DNA of 64,000 nt from Rhyzopertha dominica (Eukaryota; Arthropoda; Insecta; Coleoptera; Bostrichidae), in assembly GCA_025024175.1 (NCBI GenBank), contig QCXZ01000045.1, positions 3,350,649 to 3,414,648 of the forward strand, written 5' to 3'. Position 1 is the first letter of the stretch, and each line of letters starts with the position of its first letter. A program made the translations under genes and the position numbers. Shown here in pieces: positions 36,201-51,200 of this stretch. The notes beneath the pieces are model-generated. The model saw only the letters and a list, made by a program, of their open reading frames with translations. It did no database searches and had not been told where the DNA came from.

Positions 36201-39200
36201 AGTTGCACCCCTGAGAAGTTATAGGACTTAAAAAGTGGGGTTCAAATTTGGAAAAAAAATCATTATTTCACTTATACTTAAACTTAAAAGAACCAAATTT
36301 GGTACACGTTGTGGCTGTACCAAGAGCAGTATTCGAAAGTAATTAGAGTTCAATTGGAGCATTTTAAAGGGTTGATTTAAAATTTAAAACACGGCGGACT
36401 TAAAAATATTATTTTATTTATAGGGAATTTACTTCTAAAACTTTTACTTCCATATCAAACGGATAGCAAGTATTGTATCGAGAAAAAAAATTTAAAATTT
36501 TGCCCCGTTGCTTTAAATTGCTCTAAAACGCCCAAAAACAAAATTTGAGCAAAACAATTTCTTGTCTGTGTGTGGGCGCGATAACTTTCGCAAGACTTAA
36601 CATCATGAACTTTAAATTTGGCATGCATATAAAATCTAAACTACTCAAACCGACCTATTGTTTTTGGGGTAAGTAGGAGGGTATAGGGAAGGCATTGAAA
36701 TTGCANATTTTTAGTATGCAATAAGTAGTTAAATTGCGAGTATTTTTCGCCCCCATATTTTCGGTGCAGCAAACGGTTTAGAAGATATTAGCAAAACACC
36801 ATCACTTAAACAAAAAACGATTTTTCCTAAACATCCCGAAAATACCATCATATAGGAAGTAAAATTTCTCAGAAATTTTTTTTTTTACAAAAATTGGCAT
36901 TTTCGAAATGCTTCCAAAAACTGGATTGTGGTCCCTGTCCATACGATTTTTTTTAATTTTGCTATTATATAGAAAATCAAATTTCTCATCGAAGAGAATT
37001 TTTTCAATTTTTTAAGTTAATAATTTTCGAGTTATTTAAAAAAAAAATTTTTGAAAAACGTGTAGAGAGAGAAGAATGGTCAAAACCTGATTATTGATCG
37101 TATAATATAAGAAATTAAAGCTTAAATGCCATTTCGACAATTTAATGTGGAGGTATTGATTCAATTTGCAGCGGTTTTTTACCCGCTGTGTTATTTAAAA
37201 TTATCGAAAATTCAAACGAATGCTATGAAATTCAACGCCAGACTTGACAATCAGGTAAAAAGTTGAAATAAGAATACTTTAATAGAACAAAACATTGAGG
37301 GATTACGCGATTAGGAAAATCTTATCCGATATTCTTCAACAATTCTTTAGTTTCCTTCACAGAAACATAATTCTAATAGTATGTTCTACTTGTTTGTTAA
37401 ATGAAAACTTTCCTACCATTTTTCACAACACTAAATTAATTTAGTGTTCAATTTACCTGATTGTCAAGTCTGACGTTTAATATTTCATAGCCATCGTTTG
37501 AATTTTCGATAATTTTAAATAACACAGCTACAATACATGTTTTTAGTTATTCAGGTTTTGTTTTAAAAAGATAAGATTTTTTGAAAAATAACAAGAGGAA
37601 AAAATGATTATAGAATTAAATTCCCCATAAATATCCGCCAACGTGTTAAAGGTGCTTCATCCCAATTGAACTCTAATTACTTTCGAATACTGCTCTTGGT
37701 ACACTCACAGCGTTTACCAAATTTGGTTCTTCTAAGTTCAAGTATAAGTGAAATATTGATTTTTTTTTAATTTTGAAACCCCATTTGAAGGCCTATAACT
37801 TCTCAAGGGTACAACTTAGTATATAGGTAAGTTGCGTTAAATCATAATATTTTAGAAAATTATTTTAGACATGCCTCTGCTCTGTTTCGGTGATTATGCG
37901 AATCGCCGTGCATAAATAAAAAAACTAGATCTGTTTCACGAGTGTAAGATCGCGATCTTTGGGGTTTGTAAGGCGACCACGTCCTAAAGTTTTTACAAAA
38001 GGGAAGAAGTTCTGCGACATTTGTGTCGGACTTTACTAAAGGTATCTCTGTGATTTTAGTCTCGATACAAATCTTGTGTTAAATTCAAGGGTTTCTGTAT
38101 TCCACACCTAAAAGTAATGTCTTCTTCTATCCTTTTGTTTGCAAAATTTATACATTACTTTGCCTGTAACGATTGAGTTCCCTAGCAGCATCTGTAGACT
38201 TTCTACATTGCATATAGGTACATTCATCGATATGACATTAGGGTTGGCGGACTACCCAAAATGATCTTGTAGTCTACTAGTACCCCGCGGTCCCCCACTT
38301 TGGCCACCCCTATTTTAGAGGATTTAAAGTTATCGAACGAGACAGAAAATCGTAAAATTTCTACGTAAGAATTGGGTTCTTTTGGGATCGCGAAATGCCA
38401 GTAGTAACGTGCCTGATCTGGACTTAATTCTATTTGATTAGATTGCCATTACACTCAAAAAAGTTTATCTTGACCAACACAGAACGATAATAGTAGCTAA
38501 TAAGTTATCGACAGTTACCCGCAACACTCTGCATAAAATGTGTATCAAAGTTCCGGTACTGTTTGATAACATTGTAACATTGTTTAGCACACCAGACATG
38601 GCTTAATTTTAATGCGATAAGAGCAACAACAAATAGCAAAATACCCTATTTTTTAACAACTGAAATTTTATGGGAGACTTATAAACTTGATGAGTGTATT
38701 GCTCTAAAAGTACTATTCTTGTAAAACAAACACTGAATATTCAGAAAAGTGACATTGGCTTAAATCATTTCAAAGCAAATTAGATACAAACAACCGAAAA
38801 TTTTAGTTAACGATAATATAATAAAATCTTTATAGTCAACGTTTTTTAGGGTTAATTGAAACAGCACAACAAAATAGGCTTTCTGCACGACAAAAATAAA
38901 ACGACAAAATAAATCGTTTACGCGACAAAATAAGTAAATCACACGACAAAATATTAACCATAAAAAAGGGACAACGGACGGAAAAATCTACGACAAAATA
39001 AAGTGGTAAGAATAAAAAAAAGTACGGGAACACATCTATAAATTCTAATAAAATCATTTGTAATCTTAACTCTGCTGTATTACTGAATAATTAAAGCTTT
39101 TTTGGCGTGTGCAGGTCGGCCACGTTTACGCTTTTGGCATAAAGGCATTTTCTTGGCTTCTGCAGGAGTTTCCACCAAATGTAGTCTAATTTTCATGCCT

Positions 39201-42200
39201 AAAACATGCTTGCATATCATTTTCTTTAAATAGTAAGTGCAAGTCCATGAACTTTTACTGTGATCTTCAGTAATTATAGTGATCACATGCATACCGTATC
39301 TATATGTTTTAAATTCCACAAAAGATTCCCAGCAGTAATCTTTTTTCACATAATTGTCAACAATATCTTTAGTGATACTGCTGAATCTGGACTTTGTAGC
39401 TAATGTATAGTACGAAGAATTACCATCTTGTCCTTCGAATTTTAAAACGTTTCGATTTGAAGCTGATGCCACATAACTTTTGAAATTTTTATTCTAAAAA
39501 CTACATGTCGTGGAAAAATCGTTTTTGAAGTTTTCCGTAATTTTTTGTAGGACAACACATTACTTTATCGTGTAAAATATTTTTTTTTGTCGGGCAATGT
39601 CTTTTTGGGACTTGCAGTTTCTTATTTGGCCGGGCAATGTATTATTATGTCGTCCAATACTTTTCTTTATCGTGTAATATAATTTTCTGTCGTGATTTAT
39701 ACCTATTTTACAGTAGAAAGTACCTTTCTTGTCGGTGTGAAGATTCCCACCTTTTTATACGTATCATCAATTCTGGATTTGAGAAAACTAAATTGGTATT
39801 ACTTTTCTCTATAGGATTATCGAAATTTCGCACTTATTTTTCATGTCTATGCAGTTTAAGCAAAAGTTAAATATTTACTTTTCGTGTCGCTTTCACCGAG
39901 CCTCTCCACCCCTGAGGACGAGTCGGTTGTGCTTGGGTCGTCGTTATCCACTTGGAAAGAAAAAATATGTAATCGCACTAAGTCATTGGTCGAACTATAC
40001 CAACTTAAAAAAATCGGTTCGGTTTTGTACAACCGGTGCATGTTTTTATGCGCCCCTTGCATTTAATTGGTAGCAGCTGTAGAGCAAGGAAAGTAAATTT
40101 TTGAAAATCATAGTTTCACGGCTATTTTGAAGCAAAAAAAACCCAACTGGACGGGCTGTTATAAGTACTATTCTCTCGTCTTGAAAAATACGTTTGTCTG
40201 TCCTTGGAGACACCGGTTATTTTATCCATCCAGTCAGTTGTAGAGACACCTGAGAGTGTCACGTTTTTTCCCTAACGTTTCTAAGGGAGGAACCACGTGC
40301 AGTACCAGGAACAAGTTCAACTGACAAGTCTGTAAAAAAAGTTCGACTACTACCGGCCATCCTGGCGACCTTTAGCCTCCTTTTTTAATTACCGTTCGAA
40401 TGCGATTTTATTTAGAACTCCCGGGGATGTGTCTTCAGCGGACCCCGTGCCTGACCTTTACGGGATTCTTTGTCGTCCGTTTTTCTTCGGGTTTTAACGA
40501 TTTCATCTCGTTTTTATTTAAATACGCGGATGTTTGCACAGATTACGCGATTGTACGCATTATCGGGCGCGCTGTAGTATGTTGGTAGAGATAATTAGAA
40601 AAAATACACCGAATATGACATTTACGTAGTGCTTCCACATAATTTTTTTAGTGTTGCTTTAATACCTACCTATGCAAAAAGTTTTAGTCGAAAACGATTC
40701 CGTAGTTTGTTTGACATTAATTTAGTGTTTGGTATTGATGATGTCTCTTGTAACNGCTGCTGAAACTTCGTTGNTAGGTTTAGAAAAGTCGTGATAAAAA
40801 TTNAAAATAAATCCCTGGNCTATTTTTGTCCACCGTTGGACATTTCAATTTTTAATTGGTTTTGAATAAAATGTGTGAAGTGTTGTGCTGTCATCAACGA
40901 CGTCTATTGAGGTCCCAGCGGCTTAAATTTGGAACAACTCGCAATTTTTTCGTCGGATTTAATGCGGTAATTTTCCATATACATTATGTATATCCATGGG
41001 CGTACCCAGCTTTTGGTCTAGGGGGGGGAATGTCCTGTAGTGTATAATTCAACATAAAAAGAAACATGCGTTTATCAAATATAGGTAGTTAAGTAATTAA
41101 TGAAGAATTTATTCCATGAATAATCTTCATGGATTTTCTGCAAGGCGCCTTAAAACATCTTCTGTGAAATAAATACCCAAATTGTTTATATGTTCTCTAT
41201 TTACACTGATCGTACAAAGCCCCTTTATTACTAATTCCGTTATTGATGATCTCAGTTAGGTGATATCTAGCTCATTCAGTTGTATCTCTATCACGTTTAA
41301 CAAAAGATGAGTTCATACATTTTATTTGGAAGAATAAAGATCCGTGATCCACATAATGTATAATGATATCATACGAAGTACCAAAGGAACATAAATTTCA
41401 CCTTAAAAGTTCTACTAATAGAAACACGATTTCTGATTCAGAATTCACACATGTCAAAGACTAATGCATTAATCGATGCGCTTTTAGTAGTTTCAAGTTT
41501 CAACTTTTCACACTAGAAGCTTTAGAAATTTAAGCTAGGGGTGAATATGTATAGGTGGTAAAGATATAGTTGTAGTAATTTTTACTCCCCAGGAAAAGAG
41601 ACTCGATGGATAACTAACATAATCAAAACTCAGAATGAGGAATGCCTCAGCATTATGCGTTAAGCCAACCTTCTTAGATCGCCAGTGCACTGCTGTCAAA
41701 AATAAACCGACTACATAATATTTTAACCAAATTAAGCTTCATTTAAATAAACTGAAATATATTTAATTAAATTTTTAACACCACACCGGGTTTTAATTCC
41801 TTCTGATAATGCTTTTACTGGATTTCTAAAACTTGTATTAAATAAACTGACTTGCATAAACGTTAGTTCGGATGGATTTTTAGTTGTTTGTTTTTCTGTA
41901 TTAATTGTTAAAATGTAATGCGAATTTAGAAATTTGATATAAAAGTTGGAGTCATCACCGAATATATGACAGATTCCGATGTATATTCCATATAACAGTA
42001 AGTAGTTGAACAATCTTTATAGGAAAAGATAGAAGAGCTGAACGAAGCAGAAATCGTGTTATGACTCATCCTGACCAAGATAATCTTTTAAGACTATCCG
42101 CTCTAAGACAACGATTCCTAACAATAAGAATGTTGCAGTCACAGCTTCAAAACGCACATGGCGTCGATTAAGCTTGGAAACCATTTGACAATGACTTATT

Positions 42201-45200
42201 AGAGAAGGTCATTTGAAATGGTCAAATATGAGTTCTGAATGAAAATTGTGAAATACACTTGCCTATAATTTTTACTGCATTTGCAATTTCGTAAATAAGA
42301 CAATTTTTAGGTGTACACAAATAATTAACCAGCTAAATGTATGGGAAGTAGGAAGGGCCCAAAGTTGGCTCCTAGGTCCAGGGGGGCACCCCCCCCCCCC
42401 CATCTCTCCCTTCGGTACGCCCATGTGTATATCAAACAGTTACATATCTTACCAGCCAGCAATAGTTAGTTTACAAACTAGTTATGACAATCACTTTGCT
42501 CATTCAGCATTATAATAATAAGTCTGCTATTAACTACGAGGTATATTCGTAATGTGAAGGTCGTTTGGCGAGTTGGAACAGTCAAAGTTGTACGCATGCA
42601 ACGCCATCTATTGATTATCTGCGGAGGCACGAAAGTTTTGTAGTGTTGTTTCAGTTGATCAGTTGTCGTTTTTGAATGCTGTCAGTGAACAATGTCCGCG
42701 ACAATCGTTGATCCCTCCAGTTGCGAAGTGCGAGCAGTGATTCTTTTTTTGCCCTCATTCGCTCAAAGCCACAAGAACTTGTGCCGTTTTTATGGACTAG
42801 CTGTAATGAGTGAAGGAATGGTAAGACCATGGTGTCGATAATTATTGTAAAATGGCCTCACTAATGTTCATTATGAGCCGAGTGGCAGGGCCAATCTCCA
42901 GACCGATGAACTCGTTCAACAGGTGGACCGAAAGCTTCGATCTGCTCGACGATTGACACTTATTAGTGTTATAGAATCTAGCTGATGGATCTTCTCTTAT
43001 TTGTCAGACCACCATATTCAAGATTATCGCGGAAAAGCTTCGGATAGAACAGCATAAAGAAGAAAACTGTCAAGCGGACGGGCGTTTTTTGGATCGTTAT
43101 CGACAAGACGGGACGACTTGTTTTCGCACAATGCAACAGCGCTATTCAAAGTCATCAAAACTGGAAAAATTCAAGCAATCTCCTTAAGCCACTCTGAAAA
43201 TGATGGCTTGTGTTTTCGGAAAAGTAAGGGCGCTCCTTTGGTTGAATTTATGGAATGTGGGACAACAATTAAACCGCATACGAGGTTTGTTCAGAAAATA
43301 ACGGGAATTAATTAATTTCGCCGGTTTGAGTCCATCTGTCAACTTATTGTTTTATTATGTTGACATACATGAACCTGAAGTATGATACAATTTTCCGCTG
43401 TATTCATTGTTTACTTTGTCTGTGACAACCGCTATGGTTAGACGTGTTTTTATGAGCTCGGCGATTTTTGTTTGTTTAAAGAAATGGATCAGAGAATTTG
43501 TATTAAATTTTGCGTAAAAAACAAACAAACAAAGTGTGTGAAATGTTAACAAATTCCTATGGTGAGTCCGCTTTGAGTAAAACAAGAATTTACGAGTGGT
43601 ATAAGCGTTTTCAAGATGACCGTGAAGACGAATGACGAATGTTCCAGCACATCAACAAACGATGAAAACGTGGAAAAAGTGAATGAAATGGTTATGAACG
43701 ACCGCCGATTCACAATCAGAGAAGTCGCTGATGATGACATATCGATTGGCTCATGCCATATTCTTTTTTTATAATTTGTTCCAAAATTGTTGAATTTTGA
43801 ACAAAAACAGCGGCGAATGGAAGTTGCTCAGGAGTCTGTAAATGAAGTCGACGACAATGCAGTATTAGTGAAACGTATTATAATAGGTGACGACGAAACA
43901 TGGGTTTACGGATATGACGTCAAACTAAGATGCAATCGTCCCAGTGCAGTGGAGGCATTCTGGCTCGCCAAGACCGAAAAAGGTTCGACAAGTGCGGTCA
44001 AACGTGAAGGTATTCTTCGATTTTAATGGCATAGTGCATCATGAGTTTTTGCCACGAGGTCAAACGGTCAATAAGGAGTACTACTTACAACGCCGTTTGC
44101 GTGAAGCAATCGGAAAAAACTTTAAGATTTGTGGAAAGACAATTCATGGCTAATGAAAATGCACCTGCTCATTGCTTGTTCGTGAATTTTTGGCCAAAAA
44201 CTATACTGTAACGATGCGCCAGCCTCCATATTCGCCAGACATGGCTCTGTGTAACTTTTTCCAGTTTCCAAAAATAAAAAAAACCTTAAAGAGTCGCCGT
44301 TTTACAAGCATAGATGACATTAAAAGTGCATTGCTGAAAGAGCTAAAGGCTGGCACAAGTGCATAATATCTAAATAGGACTATTTTGAAGGCGACCACAT
44401 TAATGTAGACGAATATATAATTATTTTTTTCTCAAAAAATAAAATTCCCAATATTTTCTGAACCTATCTCGTACATACTGCGAAACGCTCACCAAACTGA
44501 GTCGGGCGATCTAAAGTCGTAAGAGCGCGACACTGTCAACGCTCGTCCCCACACCTTTGCTACAACCAAACTATTTTCGTTGGTAGCTTCGATCACCCGC
44601 CTTATAGTTCTGATCTTGCACCTAGCGACTATTTCCTGTTCTTACACTTCAATCAGTGGCGTACTGGACCACGCTTCGAGAACGACGAGAATCTCGTGAC
44701 CGCCGGTATGAACTCGTTCAGTTCCGAGGCGGATTATTTTTGTGTAGAGGGATGTGAATGTAGGAAACTAAAACTGTGAATAAAATATTTGTCTCATGAA
44801 TACTTTTGTTAATGACAAAACGGTCCTTACTTTACGAATATGCCTCGTATAAGACTTCTGCTAGTATTCGTTGAAATTTTATAATGGCCTTGTTACCATT
44901 ACTTCTCCTTTTAATAAATTTGAAACCAATTTTAAAGTAAATGTTAGTCGTTTTTTTTTGTTGGATATCAGCTTATTATTGATTCTCTTTAGGGATGCTG
45001 TTTCAAAGCCCCTTTATAAATTTCTCTCCTTGCTGTTCATTTTAGTGAGCTCTTTAATTGTTAATATCTGATCTTTTNTGTTTTGTTCATGTCTGGACCC
45101 ACTTTCTTCTTNCATTTGTCTTTAAGTTTTCCAGAATTTCATCAATTTTTGCTACAACGCTTAGTAGTATTATTGCCTTTATGGTTTTCACTTCTTCTTT

Positions 45201-48200
45201 TACGTCTTCTCCTATGTATTTCTGAAATGATTTCAATTTTCCGAGCTTCTGCTACTACTACTGTGTTACATTCCATATTAAATATAGTACTCTAAAGTTT
45301 TTTTTACCTTCCACTCTCATGCATTTTATCACTTCTGGTGCAATTTGATCATGTACTGCTACTTACACTTTCTTGATGCACTCATATTTCTTCCTTGTAT
45401 ATTATGTCGTATTCTTTCTATGAGAATTCTGTATGACTTTTGTCCATCTTCTGGCCCATCTGTCATCTGGCTCATCTGGGTTTAAGAGTTCTTTACAATA
45501 TTGCCACTATTAATTATTTATACCTTATACTATAATTTATTGTATACTTGTTACTTTTTCTTATGTTCTTTAGGACCCTGTAGAATAATTGCTGATTAGC
45601 TTCACTGCCTTGTTGAATTTTTGTGCCAAATCTTCCAGTGGTGCATTTTTTTCCTCCTTGACCAATTCTCTATCATTATTGTTTAATGGAGTTATCCACT
45701 GCTTTATTTCCAGGCACTTTGTTGTCTCTTCTTCCTTTTTAATCAAACTTTTGTGTAAGACTTCCATGTTTGTTTCTTTTTTTTCTTGTTTCACAAACCT
45801 TACTACTTTGAATTTTACCATTTTTTTCTCCAAATTAGTTTGCTTGTGATTTCAAATCCCTGTTCAGTTGTGCCCCTGTATTTGATAGCTATTGCTATCT
45901 CATGAAATTTACACACTTGAATTGTTTATATTGTGTTTATTAGTATGTATAAAGGATCATATGTTTTTAAAATGTATTCTTAAAATCATTTAAAGCATAT
46001 GGTCCCAATAATTGTAACATTTATTTACTTGCTTTTACGGCAAACTTCAAATCTTGTTGGTTACCAAGTTCAACTAATAGACATTTGTAAAAACCGCTGC
46101 AAATTGAATCAATACTTCCACATCCAATTGTCAAAATGACATTTACGTTTTTATTTTTTATGCTATACGATTAGTAATCAGATTTTGAGTATTTTTTCTC
46201 TACTCATTTTTTGTAAGACAAAGTCCTCGTGATATTAGCAAAAATATATAAATTTTAAAATCGGTTTTTTCCAAATACCTCGAAAATTATTAACTTAACA
46301 AAAAAATTACAAGAGTGCTTTCTGATCAGAAATTTGATTTTATATATAATACCAAAATTTAAAAAAAATCGTACGAGCAGGGACCAAAATAGGTTTTTTG
46401 GAAATATTTCGAAAATGTCAAAATTTTGAATAAATTTTCTAAGAAACTTTTTGTGAGAAATTTTATTTCCTATCTGATGGCATTTTCATTTTTTTAAATA
46501 TATTAAGTATATTCGGAGATATTTAGGAAAAACCGTTTTCTTTAAGTGACGCTTTTTTGCTAATATCTTCTAAACAATTTGCTGCACCGAAAATTTATAA
46601 GAATGAATAATACTCGCAGTTATACTACTAATCACATGCTAAAACGAAAAAAATATAAAAAAATAAATATTTGCAAAAAGGGTAGTTACCCCCCAGTTTT
46701 GCCCCCTTTCCGATACCGTACTTACCCCACAAACAATAGGTCGCTTTGGGCAGTTGAGATTTATACGTTTACCAAATTTCAAGTTCATATATTAAGCCTT
46801 TCGAAAGTTATCGTGTCCACAAACAAAACCACAGACACACAGACAAGAATTTTTTTTTGCTCAAATTTTGTTTTTTTTGCGTTTTCGGCCATTTTTAAGC
46901 GAATGAGCAAATAAAAATTTTTGAAAATTTTTTGCGCGATACAATACTTTCCATCCGTTGGATGTGAAAGTAAAATGAAGTAATTTTCTTTTTTTGGTGA
47001 AATGAGCTACAACTAGGGTTGCCAAGTTTAAAAACTGAAATTGAAGGATCACGTCTTTCAAAAAGCAGGACACTTTTATTTTTCTTTCTGAATAAAAAAC
47101 ATCAAACTTGTAATCACCAACCTAATAATAATTAATAATGCACATCTTTTTTATGGTATTGATTTGATGTGTTCTAGTTACACGATATGTTCACGAGGAA
47201 TGAATGGGCTGTCTAAAGTCCCTGTATATTTATAAATCTAGGAGCTGTAGAGCTGCAAACATCTATAGTCGTTGTTCAAAACAGTAAATTTTAATCTCGG
47301 ATTGAATATGCACAAGTATTTTGCAGGACGCTAAAATTTAATGTTGGAATGCAGAATGTCCTGCGAAATCCAGGACACTCGGTAACCCTAGCTGCAACAG
47401 TAGCACACAACAAAAAAATGCTGTTTTTGTCATATTATTTTTTTTATTACATTTATTTGATTGGATGCTTTTCCATCATTGCAGGGGATGAACAGGTGGA
47501 AGGGCTAAGCCTGGCAATTACCGTAGAAACTACCACGATGGAGCTGAGTGATCCAGCGATCTTGCAACTGGGCAACGCAGTGCGTTATCGGTACACTCGT
47601 GATGAGCTCTTGAAGCTCAAGGACGCACCACTGTCGAAGGTCAAACCTGAGCTTCCCAATGCTGCTCATAACATGTAAGAATTTAGAATGGTCATTTAGT
47701 CATTATAGCTTTGATAGTGAGTCTCCTGGTCTTAGAAAATTCCTGTAATTCCATTGAATTATCTGGAATTTTATGTAATTCCACAGAGTTAATGGAATTG
47801 CATCGAAATTCCTACAAAATTTGATGTAATTCTTGCAATTCCTAGGAATTACATCAAAATTCTTAGTAATTGCTGAAATTTTATGTAATTCATCTAGTGT
47901 GTATAGGTGTGCATGCGTGTGTTTCAAGATAATTTTCGAAAACGTATACAAGCGCGGTCACACATCAAAAAGGTCTAAACACTTTTATCCAAGAAAAAAT
48001 TAAACTTTATGAGTGTTTTTTCGACATTATACAATTAAATTATCAATTTTGTTCCCAACTTTATTATTACACTGTATTTTGTTTCTCACTTTTGTACAAT
48101 TATTTATTCTTATCTAATCCGACATTCTGATCTGGAATGGTTCACATCAGATCGTAATATGTGCATTAGTATTGGGAATGCTATTTTCTAAAGGTAAAAC

Positions 48201-51200
48201 AAATTCCAAAACTTTTTTTGTCACTGGATCATATTGAATTCTTTCGGTAATTCTAGTGGCATATTCTGACAACCATACATTTTTTGGCAAATTTCACTTC
48301 ACTGAGACTTTTGAAGTTAAATTTACAGAACATTATTTTGCAAAGAAATTTTATTACATAACCCATAAGTTTTTATCAAATTCAAGTTTTTTAGTAACAA
48401 CTTTTAAAGTAGGCCATGGATTTTAAACTTCTTTTTATCAGAAACCAATAGACCTTAACATTTTGATTAATTTTTGTAAAAAAAATTGTAATCTTCGTAT
48501 TAAATTTACTTTTTCAAATTTGACACCCTGCATCTCCATTAACATTAACTTTGGTATTAAGATAAATTTAGTCGAATCAGCCTAAAATTTGTCAAAGAAT
48601 ACCCAGTTAAGAGATTGGTCATCTTTTTAAAAAAAGGTTGTGTACGACACGTCTTAGTTACACACTATGTGATAGACTAAAGTTTAAGTTTAAGCATAAG
48701 CAAAATATATATTGGTAAAGATTAAACTTTTTAAAAATTAAATTTTTTCTCTTTCCTCAATCGAGCGACATACTGTATGTATATAATTATTTTGCCCTAA
48801 CAAATACGTACCTACATAGATGAAAATTGAGTCTTCATTCGATAGGGCATTGTATAACTGCACAGGTACTGAGGTACGCATTATTATATCTAGGGACAAG
48901 CATGTTGATTGGTGTACCAGGTGACATGCACGTCACAACATTTTTGCAGTCAAAAATCCACTCTCACGTAAAAAAAAAATTGAAGTCGCTCATTACTATT
49001 GACGCATTTGATAACTCGTGGCAATCCTTTCACCAAAGGTATCAACTTGGAGTAACTATTTATGTTATTCACTGATCTATTCACCACAATCAGCGCCCTC
49101 TCACTGCAGTTCCTTAAAATTTCTACCGTAATTCCAAGTAATTCTGTGTAATTCTTAGTAATTCCACGCAATTCTTTGTAATTCCATATAATTCCAAGTA
49201 ATTCCTCGTAATTCCGTGCAATTTTTGGCATGTGTACACTAAAATTCCTTAGTGATACACCCCTCTATTTGTCTTTAAACTTGGTTATGTGTTGTGTTAT
49301 AGTTCTCTGGAGTTTCGTGAAGCCGGAGGGGGCTGGCAGTACGACAGGAAAAGGTCAGAGACACCGGCCGAGAATGGTGGCAGAGGCGCTGATTTGCCTG
49401 ACCATAAGGTATGTTTGTTTTACTGGATGCTTTTGCCATAAAAAAACTTACTTTGTCTAAAAATGTTTATGTGAGATGTCAAAAAAATGAATTGCAGCAT
49501 TGTTTGCATTTCTATTTTAAATGTGTATATGTAATTTTAACCAAGTTGTGCAACTATATCACTTTAAGGTTGTGCCCTTATAATTAAAAAAAAAATAAGT
49601 TGCCTGCTCTTGTTATCTGTTGAATTTGTATAACACAGATTCTGATTTATGACAGAACTATTGCTAGTCATATATCATGTGTTTTTGATCCTACTTCCAA
49701 TTTATATTTTTGGCAAAGCCAAATGCCAACATTTCAACCACCAAACGTCCTTCTTTGGTGGCTTAACAAACATGACTATCATAAACATAGATACAAAGTT
49801 GTGTGGTGTGGGAAAAGAATTAGTTTATATTACATTTTTGACTTTACTACTGCTTTAAGTGGGTTATTTAACAGATGGGTAGAATTGTGTTTCCTGTAAA
49901 CAGCATCTAAGGGGTTTAAGTTGGGTAATCTTAAATATAAGTTAAAAATAAAAAGTCCGTTGATATCATCAAAAGCCTATGCTCTACCAAAAATTCATAA
50001 GCCAGGGAATAAGTATCGCCTCATAGTCTGAAACGTAAACGCTCCAAATTAGCAAAGTGGTTGGTTATTTAATTCAATAAATTAACGCTAAATAATGACT
50101 GTTCGGTCAAAAATTCCCTAGATTTAATAAGTAAATTACAAGATTTTGAAATCAAACCTAGTCACAGACTAATATATTTTGTTGGAGAATCATTGTTCAG
50201 TAGTGTACCAGTACCTCAAGCTTTAGAATTTTTGGAAGATTTTCTTGAACAAAATAAACTCGATAGAGCGGTCATTGACGATTACTTGAAGTTAACAAAA
50301 CTGTGTATTGAACAAAACGCATTTATATTTAATCAAAAATTTTATAAACAAAAATTTGGATTGGCAATGGGAAACCCTTTTTCACCTTTCTTAGCTAACC
50401 TTTTCTTAAGTTACCCGGAAAATAATCTTAAAATTACAAATGAATTTCTGATATTGTGGTATAGATATGTAGATTCATTATATCAGACAATAAATTTCAC
50501 TATTTGCTGAAATGAACTATCATATATTTATAATTTAGCCAACTCAACCGGATACAAAGAAGAAACGATCACTAAGTTATTAAATAAACACAAATATAAA
50601 TTAAATTTGCAATCTCACACGCACCTTAGTCCAGAAAAAGAAACCATATTCCATAGAAAATTTACATACCATCCTTCAATAGAACATACATTTCCAAACT
50701 TATTTTCTAAATTTAATATAAATCTGGCTTCTGGTAACAACTACACATTAAGAAACTTATTAGGCAACACCCTTGGTAAAGAAGACCCGTTAAACAAATC
50801 CGGAATTTATGAAATCAAATGCTGTAACCCACAGAAGTACATTGGCCAAACAAAATGTAACGCAAATATTAGGTTCAAAGAACATATGTACCACGTAAGC
50901 AATAGAAATGGAGAAAAATCTGCACTAGCGCTGCATAATATTGAAACAGGTCACAAATTAAAATAAAAATGTCAATACGTGCCAATCTGAACTCCTTAGA
51001 GGCTGTTTACATGAAACGCAATTCTAACCATCTGTTAAATACAGATCTCATGCCCTTAAATAACTCACTTATAGCAATAGTAAAGTCAAAAATGTAGTAT
51101 AAATTAATTCTTTTCCCACACCACACAACTCTGTATCTATGTTTACGATATGTCAAAATGTCTTTAGGTTTTTAATTTAGTCATACTTGTTAAGCCACCG

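Larger units (their letters stand above)
34867..38312. mobile_element. Probable hAT element shell, carrying later insertions
   Basis: Left end CAGGGATGGGCAGAC and right end CTTTGGCCACCCCTA are imperfect inverted repeats of the common insect hAT terminus; flanking octamers CTTTAGAT and TTTTAGAG match at 6 of 8. No transposase is readable. It contains a 32.9 kb-type MITE fragment (35690-35970) and the foldback at 36106-37912. Confidence 0.4.
42537..44847 (+). mobile_element. Mariner element (outer), split by a second mariner
   Basis: Ends CGAGGTATATTCGTAA and TTTACGAATATGCCTCG, flanked by TA (42535-42536 and 44848-44849). Length is 1118 bp without the inner insertion. The coding strand is plus: decayed N-terminal part about 42700-43280 and C-terminal part 44474-44760 (YCETLTKLSRAI, then HLATISCSY). 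Many stops; not functional. Confidence 0.8.

Noticed and set aside
39856..40073. Overlapping open frames on both strands near 39.9-40.1 kb
   Set aside because: Mutually overlapping in several frames in a GC-richer patch; no domain or partner exon.
49312..49408. Reading frame WSFVKPEGAGSTTGKGQRH across 4E-T exon 3
   Set aside because: Splice phases from exon 2 select the other frame (LEFREAGGGWQYDRKRS), which also joins exon 4 in frame.
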